Source: Mycobacterium paraense (GTDB lineage: Bacteria > Actinomycetota > Actinomycetes > Mycobacteriales > Mycobacteriaceae). Taken from it: 64,000 nt of DNA. The DNA lies in the NCBI RefSeq assembly GCF_002101815.1, contig NZ_LQPM01000007.1, forward strand, positions 1 to 64,000. Reading direction: 5' to 3'. The notes below the pieces were generated by a model that searched no databases, was not told where the DNA came from, and saw only the letters and a program-made list of their open reading frames with translations. A program made the translations under genes and the position numbers. How positions within the stretch are numbered: the first letter of the stretch is position 1; each line of letters opens with the position of its first letter. Positions 18,224 to 26,207 of the stretch are shown piece after piece.

Positions 18224-18281
18224 CGAGCAGACGCAGAATCGCACGTTTCATCTCGAAACAGTGCGATTCTGCGTCTGCTCG
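18224..18281. terminator. Bidirectional terminator hairpin between Rv1215c-like gene and glgC
   Basis: Perfect 21-bp arms (18224-18244, beginning CGAGCAGACG, and 18261-18281, ending GTCTGCTCG) enclose a 16-nt loop that itself contains GTTTC/GAAAC. It lies exactly between two convergent stop codons. There is no long T-tract, as is common for mycobacterial intrinsic terminators. Confidence 0.8.
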
Positions 18282-18296
18282 GCAAGCTAAGCCGCG

Positions 18297-19511
18297 CTAG
18301 ATCCAGACGCCCTTGCCGACCGCGACCACGCCGCCGGCGCTGATCGCGAAGCGCTCGCGGTCCTTCTCGAGATCGACCCCGACCATCTCCCCGGGCCCGA
18401 CGACGACGTTCTTGTCCAGGATCGCGTGGCGCACGACAGCGCCGCGGCCGACGCGGGCGCCGGGCATGATCACGCTGCCCTCGACGATCGCGCCGTCGTC
18501 GACCACCACGTTGGACGACAGCACCGAGTTGCGCACCGACGCCGCCGAGATGATGCTGCCGGCGCCCACCACCGACTCCTGCGCCGAGCCGCCGTTGACG
18601 AACTTGGCCGGCGCCAGGTTCTCCGACTCGCCGCGAATCGGCCAGCGCTTGTTGTACAGGTTGAACACCGGGTGCACCGAGACCAGGTCCATGTGCGCGT
18701 CGTAGAACGCGTCCAGCGTTCCGACGTCGCGCCAGTAGCCCCGGTCGCGGTCGGTGGCGCCGGGCACCTCGTTGTCGGAGAAGTCGTACACCGCGGCCAG
18801 CCCGTCCTCCACCAACCGCGGGATGATGTCGCCGCCCATGTCGTGATCGGAGTGGTCGTCGTCGGCGTCGGCGCGGATCGCGTCGATGAGCACCTTGGTG
18901 GTGAAGATGTAGTTGCCCATCGACACGTACGTCGACGAGGGGTCATCGGGGGTTCCGGGGGGATCCAGCGGCTTTTCCACGAAGGCGCGGATGCGGCCGG
19001 AGTCGTCGGCGTCGATGCAGCCGAAGGCGGTCGCGTCGCTGCGGGGCACCCTGATGCCCGCGACGGTCGCGCCGGCCCCACTCTCGATGTGGAAGCCGAC
19101 CATCTGCTCGGGGTCCATCCGATAGACGTGGTCGGCGCCGAAAACGACTATGTAGTCCGGGTCTTCGTCGTAGATCAGGTTCAGCGACTGGTAGATCGCG
19201 TCGGCCGAGCCGGTGTACCAGCGCGGGCCGAGGCGCTGCTGCGCGGGCACCGGGGTGATGTACTCACCCGCCAGGCCGGACAACCGCCAGTTCTGCGAAA
19301 TGTGACGGTCGAGCGAATGCGACTTGTATTGGGTGAGAACGCAGATCCTCAGATAGCGGGCGTTGACCAGGTTGGAGAGCACGAAGTCGATCAGCCGGTA
19401 GGCGCCGCCGAAGGGAACCGCGGGTTTGGCCCGGTCCGCGGTCAACGGATACAACCGCTTGCCCTCACCCCCGGCCAGGACAATGCCCAGCACGTGTGGC
19501 GCTTCCCTCAT
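18297..19511 (-). CDS. glgC: Glucose-1-phosphate adenylyltransferase
   Basis: GlgC makes ADP-glucose from glucose-1-phosphate and ATP for the glycogen, capsular glucan and maltose-1-phosphate routes. The protein has the pyrophosphorylase signature [20 protein letters not shown] near the N-terminus, a nucleotidyltransferase domain, and a C-terminal left-handed beta-helix ([20 protein letters not shown]). ATG 19511 (MREAPHVLG) gives 404 residues, the same as the M. tuberculosis enzyme; an upstream in-frame start is rejected because a TAGTTT -10 lies 7 nt before this ATG. It is divergent from glgM, which uses its product. Confidence 0.97.
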   Translation of the reverse strand: MREAPHVLGIVLAGGEGKRLYPLTADRAKPAVPFGGAYRLIDFVLSNLVNARYLRICVLTQYKSHSLDRHISQNWRLSGLAGEYITPVPAQQRLGPRWYTGSADAIYQSLNLIYDEDPDYIVVFGADHVYRMDPEQMVGFHIESGAGATVAGIRVPRSDATAFGCIDADDSGRIRAFVEKPLDPPGTPDDPSSTYVSMGNYIFTTKVLIDAIRADADDDHSDHDMGGDIIPRLVEDGLAAVYDFSDNEVPGATDRDRGYWRDVGTLDAFYDAHMDLVSVHPVFNLYNKRWPIRGESENLAPAKFVNGGSAQESVVGAGSIISAASVRNSVLSSNVVVDDGAIVEGSVIMPGARVGRGAVVRHAILDKNVVVGPGEMVGVDLEKDRERFAISAGGVVAVGKGVWI

Positions 19512-19518
19512 GGCTCCC

Positions 19519-19524
19519 AAACTA
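19519..19524 (-). promoter_or_regulatory. -10 element TAGTTT, leaderless start for glgC
   Basis: On the minus strand TAGTTT is followed by 7 nt and the ATG at 19511. It is paired with a leaderless promoter for glgM on the other strand. Confidence 0.6.
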
Positions 19525-19740
19525 TCGGCCGCCGCCAACCGCTGCCAGGGGGAATCCCGGTGGCCGCCGTTCTGACGGACTGCCTGTCAAGGTATTTGGC
19601 TTAGTTCTTGCCACGTTTCACAACCCGATACCGTCCATTATTGCGCAGTCCCACAAGCGGGCCGCACCGCCACCGGAACGAAAACCGGATTCTCTCGAAT
19701 TTGTGCGCCGCCCGACTCGCGGGCGGCGTCCTCGCCGAAC

Positions 19741-19746
19741 TACGGT
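19741..19746 (+). promoter_or_regulatory. -10 element TACGGT, leaderless start for glgM
   Basis: TACGGT is followed by 7 nt and ATG 19754. The 240 bp between the glgC and glgM starts show no other clear structure. Confidence 0.6.
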
Positions 19747-19753
19747 GCGGAGT

Positions 19754-20917
19754 ATGCGGGTGGCGATGATGACTCGGGAGTACCCACCGGAGGTCTACGG
19801 CGGGGCCGGGGTACACGTCACCGAGCTCGTTGCGCAGCTGCGCCGGCTGTGTTCGGTCGACGTGCACTGCATCGGCGCGCCCCGTCCGGATGCCTTCGCG
19901 CAGCAACCCGACCCGCGCATCCACGGCGCCAACCCCGCGCTGGCCACCCTGTCCGCCGACCTGATGATGGCCAACGCCGCGTCGGCGGCCACGGTCGTGC
20001 ATTCGCACACCTGGTACACCGGTCTGGCCGGGCACCTGACGGCGTTGCTCTACGACATCCCGCACGTGCTCACCGCGCATTCGCTCGAGCCGCTGCGACC
20101 GTGGAAGGCCGAACAGCTCGGCGGCGGCTACCGGGTGTCGACGTGGGTCGAGCGGACAGCGGTGCTGGCCGCCGACGCCGTCATCGCGGTCAGCGCCGCG
20201 ATGCGCGAAGACATCCTGCGCGTCTACCCCACGCTGGATCCGAGCCTGGTGCACGTCATCCGCAACGGCGTCGACACCAACGTGTGGCACCCCGCCGGCC
20301 CGACGCAAACCGGTTCGGTGCTGGCCGAACTCGGGGTGGACCCGGGCCGGCCGATGGTGGCGTTCGTCGGGCGCATCACCCGGCAGAAGGGCGTCGCCCA
20401 CCTGGTCGCGGCCGCACACCGGTTCGCCCCCGGCGTACAGGTGGTGCTGTGCGCCGGCGCGCCCGACACCCCGGAGCTGGCGGAGGAGATTCGGGCCGCG
20501 GTGGCCGAGTTGGCCCGCGACCGGGACGGGGTGTTCTGGATCAGGGAGATGCTGCCCATCGGGGAGCTACGGGAAATACTGTCGGCGGCAACGGTTTTCG
20601 TGTGCCCGTCGGTGTATGAGCCGTTGGGGATCGTCAACCTCGAGGCGATGGCGTGCGCGACGGCGGTGGTGGCGTCCGACGTCGGCGGGATACCCGAGGT
20701 GGTCAGGGACGGGAGCACCGGGTCACTGGTGCATTACGACGCCGACGACGGGGCCGGCTACGAGGCGGGGCTGGCCGAAGCGGTCAACGAGCTGATCGCC
20801 GACCCGGATAAGGCTAAGCGCTACGGCGAGGCGGGACGCCAGCGCTGCATCGAGGACTTCTCCTGGGCCCACGCGGCCGAGCAGACGCTGGAGATCTACC
20901 GGAAGGTGTCGGCGTAA
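19754..20917 (+). CDS. glgM: Alpha-maltose-1-phosphate synthase (glycosyltransferase GT4)
   Basis: GlgM transfers glucose from ADP-glucose to glucose-1-phosphate, giving maltose-1-phosphate for GlgE-dependent alpha-glucan synthesis. The 387-residue protein has the N-terminal Gly loop YPPEVYGGAGVHVTELVAQL, VVHSHTWYTGLAGHL, phosphate-binding FVGRITRQKGVAHLV and the GT4 E-x7-E motif in SVYEPLGIVNLEAMA. Its length equals that of Rv1212c. ATG 19754 is preceded by a leaderless -10. It ends 6 bp from the convergent DUF3117 gene. Confidence 0.96.
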   Translation: MRVAMMTREYPPEVYGGAGVHVTELVAQLRRLCSVDVHCIGAPRPDAFAQQPDPRIHGANPALATLSADLMMANAASAATVVHSHTWYTGLAGHLTALLYDIPHVLTAHSLEPLRPWKAEQLGGGYRVSTWVERTAVLAADAVIAVSAAMREDILRVYPTLDPSLVHVIRNGVDTNVWHPAGPTQTGSVLAELGVDPGRPMVAFVGRITRQKGVAHLVAAAHRFAPGVQVVLCAGAPDTPELAEEIRAAVAELARDRDGVFWIREMLPIGELREILSAATVFVCPSVYEPLGIVNLEAMACATAVVASDVGGIPEVVRDGSTGSLVHYDADDGAGYEAGLAEAVNELIADPDKAKRYGEAGRQRCIEDFSWAHAAEQTLEIYRKVSA

Positions 20918-20923
20918 GCCGGC

Positions 20924-21091
20924 TTAGCTGGTGACGCCCTTGAGTTCGTCGCCCAGGGCGGCGGCTTCGTCCGGCGTCAGCTCAACGACCAGCCGACCGC
21001 CGCCCTCGAGCGGTACTCGCATAACGATGCCGCGCCCCTCCTTGGTCGCTTCCAAAGGACCGTCTCCGGTACGGGGCTTCATCGCCGCCAT
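20924..21091 (-). CDS. DUF3117 small protein (Rv1211-like)
   Basis: This 55-residue protein (MAAMKPRTGDGPLEATKEGR, ending TPDEAAALGDELKGVTS) is highly conserved across actinobacteria as DUF3117, function unknown. ATG 21091 is chosen because it has the strong GGAGGGAG Shine-Dalgarno; an upstream ATG at 21151 would give the 75-residue form annotated in H37Rv but lacks one. The compact size, high charge and absence of cysteines or membrane segments suggest a small soluble binding protein. It is convergent with glgM; tagA, the next gene upstream on the same strand, ends 178 bp away. Confidence 0.9.
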   Translation of the reverse strand: MAAMKPRTGDGPLEATKEGRGIVMRVPLEGGGRLVVELTPDEAAALGDELKGVTS

Positions 21092-21269
21092 CGAGTGCTC
21101 CCTCCAGATTCGAGCTGGCCCGACGTCGCGGACCTGGTCGGCGCCGAGCATGCCCCGCCAGTGGAATTCCAGCCATACCCGACATTGAACTGCCAAATCA
21201 CCCCCCCATTGTTCCCTATCCGGGGCGGCAGTTACACCAAGACCCGCTTCTGACACCTCATCGGGGCCC

Positions 21270-21851
21270 TCAACGCGGGTTTGCCGGCACCCAGCAACCG
21301 CGAATGTGGTCGTCAACCATGCCGGTCGCCTGCATCAGCGCGTAGGCGGTGGTCGGCCCGACGAAGCGGAATCCGCGCCGTTTCAGCTCGGCGGCCATCG
21401 CCTTCGACTCGGCGCTCGCGGAGGGGATTTCGGAGCCGTCGGCGGGGCGGGGACGCGGTGACGGCGCGAACGACCACAGCAGCTTGGACAGGTCCTCGGC
21501 GGAACCCAGCTCGGCGGCGGCGCGGGCGTTGGCGATGGTCGCGTCGATCTTGGCCCGGTTACGGACGATGCCGGTGTCGGCCATCAGCCGCTGCACGTCG
21601 GCGTCGGTGTACCCGGCGACCGTCTCGATGTCGAACCCGTCGAAGGCACGCCGGAAGTTCTCCCGTTTGCGCAGGATGATCAGCCACGACAGGCCGCTCT
21701 GGAAGGCCTCCAGGCTCATCCGCTCGAACAGCGCCACCCCGTCGTGCAGCGCGCGGCCCCATTCCTGGTCGTGGTAGTCGCGGTACATCTCGAAGTCCGG
21801 CCCGGGACGAATGGCCGCCCAGCCGCACCGCACCAGCCCGTCATCGCTCAC
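21270..21851 (-). CDS. tagA: DNA-3-methyladenine glycosylase I
   Basis: TagA removes 3-methyladenine from alkylated DNA in base excision repair. The 193-residue protein has the family pattern: RCGWAA near the N-terminus (first zinc-ligand Cys), YHDQEWGRALHD, the helical core LSWLIILRKRENFRRAF, GFRFVGPTTAYALMQATGMV and a C-terminal DHIRGCW supplying the remaining zinc ligands. The start is GTG 21851, overlapping the TGA of the upstream DivIVA-like gene (GTGA), so the two are translationally coupled. It corresponds to Rv1210. Confidence 0.95.
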   Translation of the reverse strand: MSDDGLVRCGWAAIRPGPDFEMYRDYHDQEWGRALHDGVALFERMSLEAFQSGLSWLIILRKRENFRRAFDGFDIETVAGYTDADVQRLMADTGIVRNRAKIDATIANARAAAELGSAEDLSKLLWSFAPSPRPRPADGSEIPSASAESKAMAAELKRRGFRFVGPTTAYALMQATGMVDDHIRGCWVPANPR

Positions 21852-22213
21852 ATTGATTCCTGACGATCCTCGCCGTCGCGCGGTTCCACGGAATCGGGTT
21901 CGGCCTCGGTCTCGTCGTCGGCGGCGGGCGGGGCGTGCACCGCGGCCAGCTGGCCGCGCAGCGCCTCGAGCTCGCGGGCGAGCCGGTCCAGCACCCAGTC
22001 CACCTCGCTGGTCTTGTATCCGCGCAGCACCTGGGTGAATTTGACGGCGTCGACGTCGGCGCCGGTGACGCCGTAGGCGGGCAGCACGGTCGCCGTGGTC
22101 CCCCGCGGCAACGGCGGCAGCTGCTCGCCGCGGCCGAACAGCAGGCTGGCCGCGCCGAACAGCACGATCGCCACCAGGACCAGCACCACCAGGTACAGCA
22201 ACACCAACGCCAC
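21848..22213 (-). CDS. Membrane-anchored DivIVA-domain protein (Rv1209-like)
   Basis: This 121-residue protein has an N-terminal transmembrane helix (MALVLLYLVVLVLVAIVLFG), a short linker and a DivIVA-like segment (VLRGYKTSEVDWVLDRLARE), where GY-x5-VD-x-x-L-D-x-L is the usual signature. An acidic tail follows. DivIVA-type proteins (Wag31 in mycobacteria) mark curved membranes at poles and septa; this short form may attach to such assemblies, which is inference. It lies 47 bp downstream of gpgS and overlaps tagA by 4 bp. Confidence 0.88.
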   Translation of the reverse strand: MALVLLYLVVLVLVAIVLFGAASLLFGRGEQLPPLPRGTTATVLPAYGVTGADVDAVKFTQVLRGYKTSEVDWVLDRLARELEALRGQLAAVHAPPAADDETEAEPDSVEPRDGEDRQESM

Positions 22214-22260
22214 GCGTTCGATATTGCCCTATCCCGCCGACATCCCGACCGGCGTGGGCC

Positions 22261-23217
22261 CTAGCGCGGCCGCAGTCCCTGGATCGGCGGCCGGTCCTCC
22301 AGCGACACCGGCGCGGTGTGCGCGGTGTAGCCGTAACCGTCGGCGCCGTCGGCGAAAAACTGGGTCAGGCCCACCCCGGAATCGGGGATCCCGCAGCGCG
22401 AGAGCAGGGTCGCGATGACCTGGCGGCTCATCACGCCCAGCTCGGGCAGCGGGCGGTTGCGGTGCGCCCGCACCCCGAGGTTGACCTGCGCGATCGCGTC
22501 CAGCCCCAGCCGGTCGAAGGTGTCCACCAGCACGCCGATCTCCACGCCGTAGCCCGGCGCGAACGGCACCGACGTCAGCAGCTCCCGGCTGGCCGCGTAC
22601 TCGCCGCCGAGCGGCTGCAGGATGCACCCCAGCTCCGGGCGCAGCGCCGCCAGCAACGGCCGGGCGACCAGCTCGGTGACCCGTCCGCCACCCGCGTCGG
22701 CGCCGCCCAGCGGCCGCCGATAGAAGCTCTTCACCAGGTGAATGCCGTCGCCGGCGAGGAGCGGGGCCACCAGCCACGGCACGAACATCGGGTGCGGATT
22801 GATCAGGTCGGAATCGACGAACACCACGATGTCGCCGCTGGTGGCGGCGAGCGAACGCCACAGCACCTCGCCCTTGCCGGGCCGGACGGGCACCTCGGGC
22901 AGCGCCTGCTCGCGGCTGACGACGCGGGCGCCCGCCGCGATCGCGCGGATCTCGGTGTCGTCGGTGGAGCCGGAGTCCAGCACGATCAGCTCGTCGACCA
23001 GGCCGTCCACCAGCGGCGAGATGCTTTCGATCACCGAGGAGACGGTGGCTTCCTCGTTGAGGGCGGGCAGCACGACGGAGATGGTCCGCCCGGCCTTCGC
23101 GTCTTCGAGTTCGCCGACCGTCCAGCCGGGCCGGTTCCAATTGCGGTCGGACAGCCAGACGTCGCCGGGCCGCGCGGCGAGCACCCCCTCGCTGGCGAGG
23201 TCTACCAGCTCCGTCAT
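22261..23217 (-). CDS. gpgS: Glucosyl-3-phosphoglycerate synthase
   Basis: GpgS transfers glucose from a nucleotide sugar to 3-phosphoglycerate, the first step towards the methylglucose lipopolysaccharides that modulate fatty acid synthesis. The 318-residue GT81 enzyme has a GT-A fold with LPALNEEATVSSVIESIS, VLDSGSTDDT and the metal-binding DSD at 135-137, then VARPLLAALRPELGCILQPL. ATG 23217 overlaps the folP2 stop codon (ATGA), giving tight coupling with folP2. The open frame extends upstream inside folP2 but this start matches Rv1208. Confidence 0.96.
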   Translation of the reverse strand: MTELVDLASEGVLAARPGDVWLSDRNWNRPGWTVGELEDAKAGRTISVVLPALNEEATVSSVIESISPLVDGLVDELIVLDSGSTDDTEIRAIAAGARVVSREQALPEVPVRPGKGEVLWRSLAATSGDIVVFVDSDLINPHPMFVPWLVAPLLAGDGIHLVKSFYRRPLGGADAGGGRVTELVARPLLAALRPELGCILQPLGGEYAASRELLTSVPFAPGYGVEIGVLVDTFDRLGLDAIAQVNLGVRAHRNRPLPELGVMSRQVIATLLSRCGIPDSGVGLTQFFADGADGYGYTAHTAPVSLEDRPPIQGLRPR

Positions 23218-24089
23218 GCCAGCCCCCGCACCGTGCGCGCGGGCGGGCGCGTCCCCTGGATCGAGGACACCATCTCGAGCACCCGCCGGGTGGCCGCGAC
23301 CTGGTGCACCCGAAACATCCGGACGCCGGCCGCCGCCGCCAGCGCGGTGGCCGCCAGCGTTCCCTCGAGCCGTTCGGTCAGTTCCACACCCAAAGTCTCC
23401 CCGACGAAGTCCTTGTTGCTCAAAGCGAGCAGGACGGGCCACCCCGTCTTAACCAGATCGCCCACGTGGCGCAACAAAACTAGCCCGTGGAAGGTGTTCT
23501 TGCCGAAATCGTGGGCGGGGTCGATGAGCACCCGGTCGCGGGCCACCCCCGCCGCGACCGCCCGCTCCGCCGCCGCGGTCACCCGGCCGATGACGTCGTC
23601 GAGCACGCCCCGCGTGGTCGTTCCGTAGCTCACCCGGAACGGCCGCGTGCGCGGCTGGGCGCCGCCGGTGTGCGAGCACACCAGACCCGCGCCGAACTCG
23701 GCGGCCACCTCGGGCAGGGCCGGGTCGATGCCGCCCCAGGTGTCGTTGATCAGGTCGGCGCCCGCGGCGCAGGCCACCCTGGCCACCCCGGAGCGCCAGG
23801 TGTCGACGCTGATCAGCTGGTCGGGGTAGGCGCCGCGCAGCCATTCGATGAACGGCACCAGCCGGGCGATCTCGGTGGCCTCGTCGACCGTCTCGCCCGG
23901 GCCGGCCTTCACCCCGCCGACGTCGATGACGTCGGCGCCGTCCCCAATCGCCTGGTGCGCGGCGTCCCGGGCGGCCTCGTCGCTGAACGTCGCGCCCCGG
24001 TCGAAGAACGAATCCGGGGTGCGGTTGACGATCGCCATGATCAGCGGGCGATCGCCGGCGACGGGCCGGCCGCAGAGCGTGGACTGCAC
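23214..24089 (-). CDS. folP2: Dihydropteroate synthase homologue FolP2
   Basis: The 291-residue TIM-barrel protein has DHPS hallmarks: IMAIVNRTPDSFFDRGATFS, GADVIDVGGVKAGPGE, DLINDTWG, VLIDPAHDFGKNTFH and the C-terminal FRVHQVAATRRVLEM. FolP2 of M. tuberculosis is reported not to act as a canonical DHPS, and its neighbour gpgS hints at another role, so folate synthesis should not be assumed. No good ATG fits; GTG 24089 (MQSTLCGRPVAGDRPLIM) is taken because the preceding frame is only intergenic sequence. The start region differs from H37Rv, whose N-terminus is a longer repeat-rich leader. Confidence 0.92.
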   Translation of the reverse strand: MQSTLCGRPVAGDRPLIMAIVNRTPDSFFDRGATFSDEAARDAAHQAIGDGADVIDVGGVKAGPGETVDEATEIARLVPFIEWLRGAYPDQLISVDTWRSGVARVACAAGADLINDTWGGIDPALPEVAAEFGAGLVCSHTGGAQPRTRPFRVSYGTTTRGVLDDVIGRVTAAAERAVAAGVARDRVLIDPAHDFGKNTFHGLVLLRHVGDLVKTGWPVLLALSNKDFVGETLGVELTERLEGTLAATALAAAAGVRMFRVHQVAATRRVLEMVSSIQGTRPPARTVRGLA

Positions 24090-24116
24090 CCGTACATGGT
24101 GCCTGGTCTGCCCCGC

Positions 24117-24170
24117 GAGTGTGCGGCCAGCCGCACACCGGACGCCGAACGTGCGGCTGGCCGCACACTC
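24117..24170. repeat. Direct repeat R1 with a perfect 20-bp inverted repeat, left of the PE_PGRS unit
   Basis: The arms GAGTGTGCGGCCAGCCGCAC (24117-24136) and its exact complement (24151-24170) flank a 14-nt loop. The whole 55 bp recurs at 26146-26200 with two substitutions, in the same orientation, on the other side of the PE_PGRS gene. It lies in the divergent folP2/PE_PGRS gap, where a terminator would not be expected. Confidence 0.85.
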
Positions 24171-24224
24171 GGCCAGCGTCAGCGGTCCAGGCGGCACCGC
24201 CGGGCGACGCGCGCGGGCACAAAT

Positions 24225-24281
24225 AAATGGGGAAAATTCCCCATCAACCGGGGCCGCCCGCCCGCGCACACTTCACAGCGA
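24225..24281 (+). promoter_or_regulatory. Conserved palindromic upstream module, copy F
   Basis: The core ATGGGGAAAATTCCCCAT lies at 24227-24244, preceded by AAATA and followed by CATCAACCGGGGCC and CGCGCACACTTCACAGCGA. It is 64 bp before the PE_PGRS ATG at 24308 and is the only copy outside the first 10 kb. Confidence 0.7.
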
Positions 24282-24307
24282 ATGCCCTGGATCGAAGGGA
24301 GGCGGCG

Positions 24308-26122
24308 ATGTCGCTGCTGATTGCGGCGCCCGAGTTCATGAACGCCGCGGCAACGGATCTGGCCAATATCGGCTCGGCGGTGACCGCCGCGAACGCGGCG
24401 GCCGCGGGTCCGACAACCGCGGTGGTGGCCGCCGCGCAGGACGAGGTGTCGACGGCGGTGGCGGCGCTGTTTTCCGGGCACGGGCAGGCCTTTCAGGCGC
24501 TCAGCGCGCAGGCGGCGGCCTTCCATGCCGAATTCGTGCAAACCCTCGGCGGGGCCGCCGGCGCCTACGCGGCCACCGAGGCGGCCAACGCCTCGCCGCT
24601 GCAGACCGCGTGGCAAGACGTGCGCGGGGTGATCAACCTGCCCACCGAGCTGCTGTTGGGCACCCCGCTGATCGGCAAGGGCATCAACGGCGCACCGGGC
24701 ACCGGGCAGCCCGGCGGGCCCGGCGGGCTGTTGTGGGGCGACGGCGGCGACGGCGGCTCCGGCGCGCCCGGGCAGCCCGGCGGCCGGGGCGGTAACGCCT
24801 GGCTGTTCGGCAGCGGCGGCCGCGGCGGGACCGGGGGAACGGGCATCACCGGCACCACGGGCGACGCGACCCAGAGCACCAATGGCGGCCTCGGCGGCAA
24901 CGCCGGGATGGGCGGCGCCGGCGGCAACGGCGGGTTGATCTTCGGCAACGGCGGTGCCGGCGGTGCCGGCGGTATCGGCGGGACCGGCGGGCAGGGCGGC
25001 AACGGCCCCGACGGCGCGTTCGGCGGCCCAGTCAACGCCTTCAGCGGCACCGACGGCGGCCAGGGCGGCAACGGTGGCCAGGGCGGGGTCGGCGGCCAAG
25101 CCGAGGGGGTGGCGGGAATGTTCGGCGGCCATGCGGGTGCCAACGGCAACGGCGGCGCCGGCGGCAACGGCGGCCAGGGCGGCCAGGGCGGTGGCGGCGC
25201 CTTCGACGACGGCACCGCCAACGGCGGTGGGCATGGCGGCAGCGGCGGCAACGGCGGCGCCGCCGGCCTGGGTGGCACCGCTGGCGGCCCCGGCGCCATC
25301 GCGGGCGCCGCAGGCACCGGTGGCAACGGCGGCGACGGCGGCCCCGGCGGCAATAGCACCTTCGGCCTCGACGGCCCCGGCCAAGGCGGAAACGGCGGCA
25401 ACGGCGGTGCCAGCACCGGCAACGGCGGCAACGGCGGCCACGGCGGCAACGGCGGCAGCGGCAGCTTCAGCGCCACGGTCAGCAATCCCACCGGCTTTGT
25501 CATGGGCGGGGGCGGTGGCAGCGGAGGGACCGGCGGCGACAGCACCGGCGGTGGCACCGGCGGCACCGGTGGCACCGGCGGCACCGGCGGTGGGGTCGAG
25601 TCCTTCGGCATCGGCCACACCAGCGCCGACGCCATCGCCAGCGGCGGCACCGGTGGTGGGGGCGGCGGCCCCGCCGGGGTCACCGGCGCTATCGGCGGGC
25701 CCGGTGGTGGTGGCGGCGGCGGCGCCATCGCCACCGTCGGTGCCAACACCGTCAACAATGGTCACGAGGACGGCGTCAGCGCGGGCGGCACCGGCGGTGG
25801 CCAAGGCGGCCTCGCTGGCGCGGGCTCCGGCGGCGCCAACACCTTCGACGCCGCCGGCGGGGGCGGCGGGGGCGGCGGCGGTATCGGCGGTATCTTCGGC
25901 GGCGCCGGCGGCGCCGGCGGCGCCGGCGGCGGCGCCGACTTGCTGAGCGGCGGCGCCGCCGGTCCGGCCGGTCAAAACGGCGGTCCTGGCGCAGTCGGCG
26001 CCGGCGGCATCGTCGGCCCCGGTGGCACCGGACATACCGGCGGAGGTGGTGGCGGCGGCGCCGCCGTCGTTTTGGGCGCCGCCGGAAGCGCCTTCGGCGG
26101 CACCGGCGGCAACGGCGGCTAG
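24308..26122 (+). CDS. PE_PGRS family protein (insertion between folP2 and fadD6)
   Basis: This 604-residue protein starts at ATG 24308 behind a GGGAGG Shine-Dalgarno. The PE domain ([40 protein letters not shown]) is followed by the linker [18 protein letters not shown] and then GGxGGx repeats to the end. The PE, linker and first PGRS residues closely match the PE_PGRS gene at 57483 ([34 protein letters not shown]), so the two are recent paralogues. Gene and upstream module are enclosed by direct repeats R1 and R2. In H37Rv folP2 and fadD6 are adjacent, so the gene is an insertion here or a loss there. Confidence 0.93.
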   Translation: MSLLIAAPEFMNAAATDLANIGSAVTAANAAAAGPTTAVVAAAQDEVSTAVAALFSGHGQAFQALSAQAAAFHAEFVQTLGGAAGAYAATEAANASPLQTAWQDVRGVINLPTELLLGTPLIGKGINGAPGTGQPGGPGGLLWGDGGDGGSGAPGQPGGRGGNAWLFGSGGRGGTGGTGITGTTGDATQSTNGGLGGNAGMGGAGGNGGLIFGNGGAGGAGGIGGTGGQGGNGPDGAFGGPVNAFSGTDGGQGGNGGQGGVGGQAEGVAGMFGGHAGANGNGGAGGNGGQGGQGGGGAFDDGTANGGGHGGSGGNGGAAGLGGTAGGPGAIAGAAGTGGNGGDGGPGGNSTFGLDGPGQGGNGGNGGASTGNGGNGGHGGNGGSGSFSATVSNPTGFVMGGGGGSGGTGGDSTGGGTGGTGGTGGTGGGVESFGIGHTSADAIASGGTGGGGGGPAGVTGAIGGPGGGGGGGAIATVGANTVNNGHEDGVSAGGTGGGQGGLAGAGSGGANTFDAAGGGGGGGGGIGGIFGGAGGAGGAGGGADLLSGGAAGPAGQNGGPGAVGAGGIVGPGGTGHTGGGGGGGAAVVLGAAGSAFGGTGGNGG

Positions 26123-26145
26123 CACCGACGGGCACACGCATCGGC

Positions 26146-26200
26146 GAGTGTGCGGCCAGCCGCACATCGGACGCCGAACGTGCGGCTGGCCGCGCACTCG
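26146..26200. repeat. Direct repeat R2, right of the PE_PGRS unit
   Basis: Second copy of the 55-bp repeat, offset 2,029 bp from R1. It keeps both arms apart from one base (GCGCACTC for GCACACTC), and similarity continues a few bases into the fadD6 stop codon at 26208. Between convergent PE_PGRS and fadD6 it could also act as a terminator hairpin. Confidence 0.85.
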
Positions 26201-26207
26201 GCGGACG

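Noticed and set aside
19496..19753. Longer GlgM starting at 19496
   Set aside because: The added segment is intergenic, overlaps glgC's 5' end and has no homology to glgM; ATG 19754 matches the known length and a leaderless -10.
24117..26200. PE_PGRS unit as a transposon
   Set aside because: Flanking repeats are direct, not inverted termini, and there is no transposase or target-site duplication visible.
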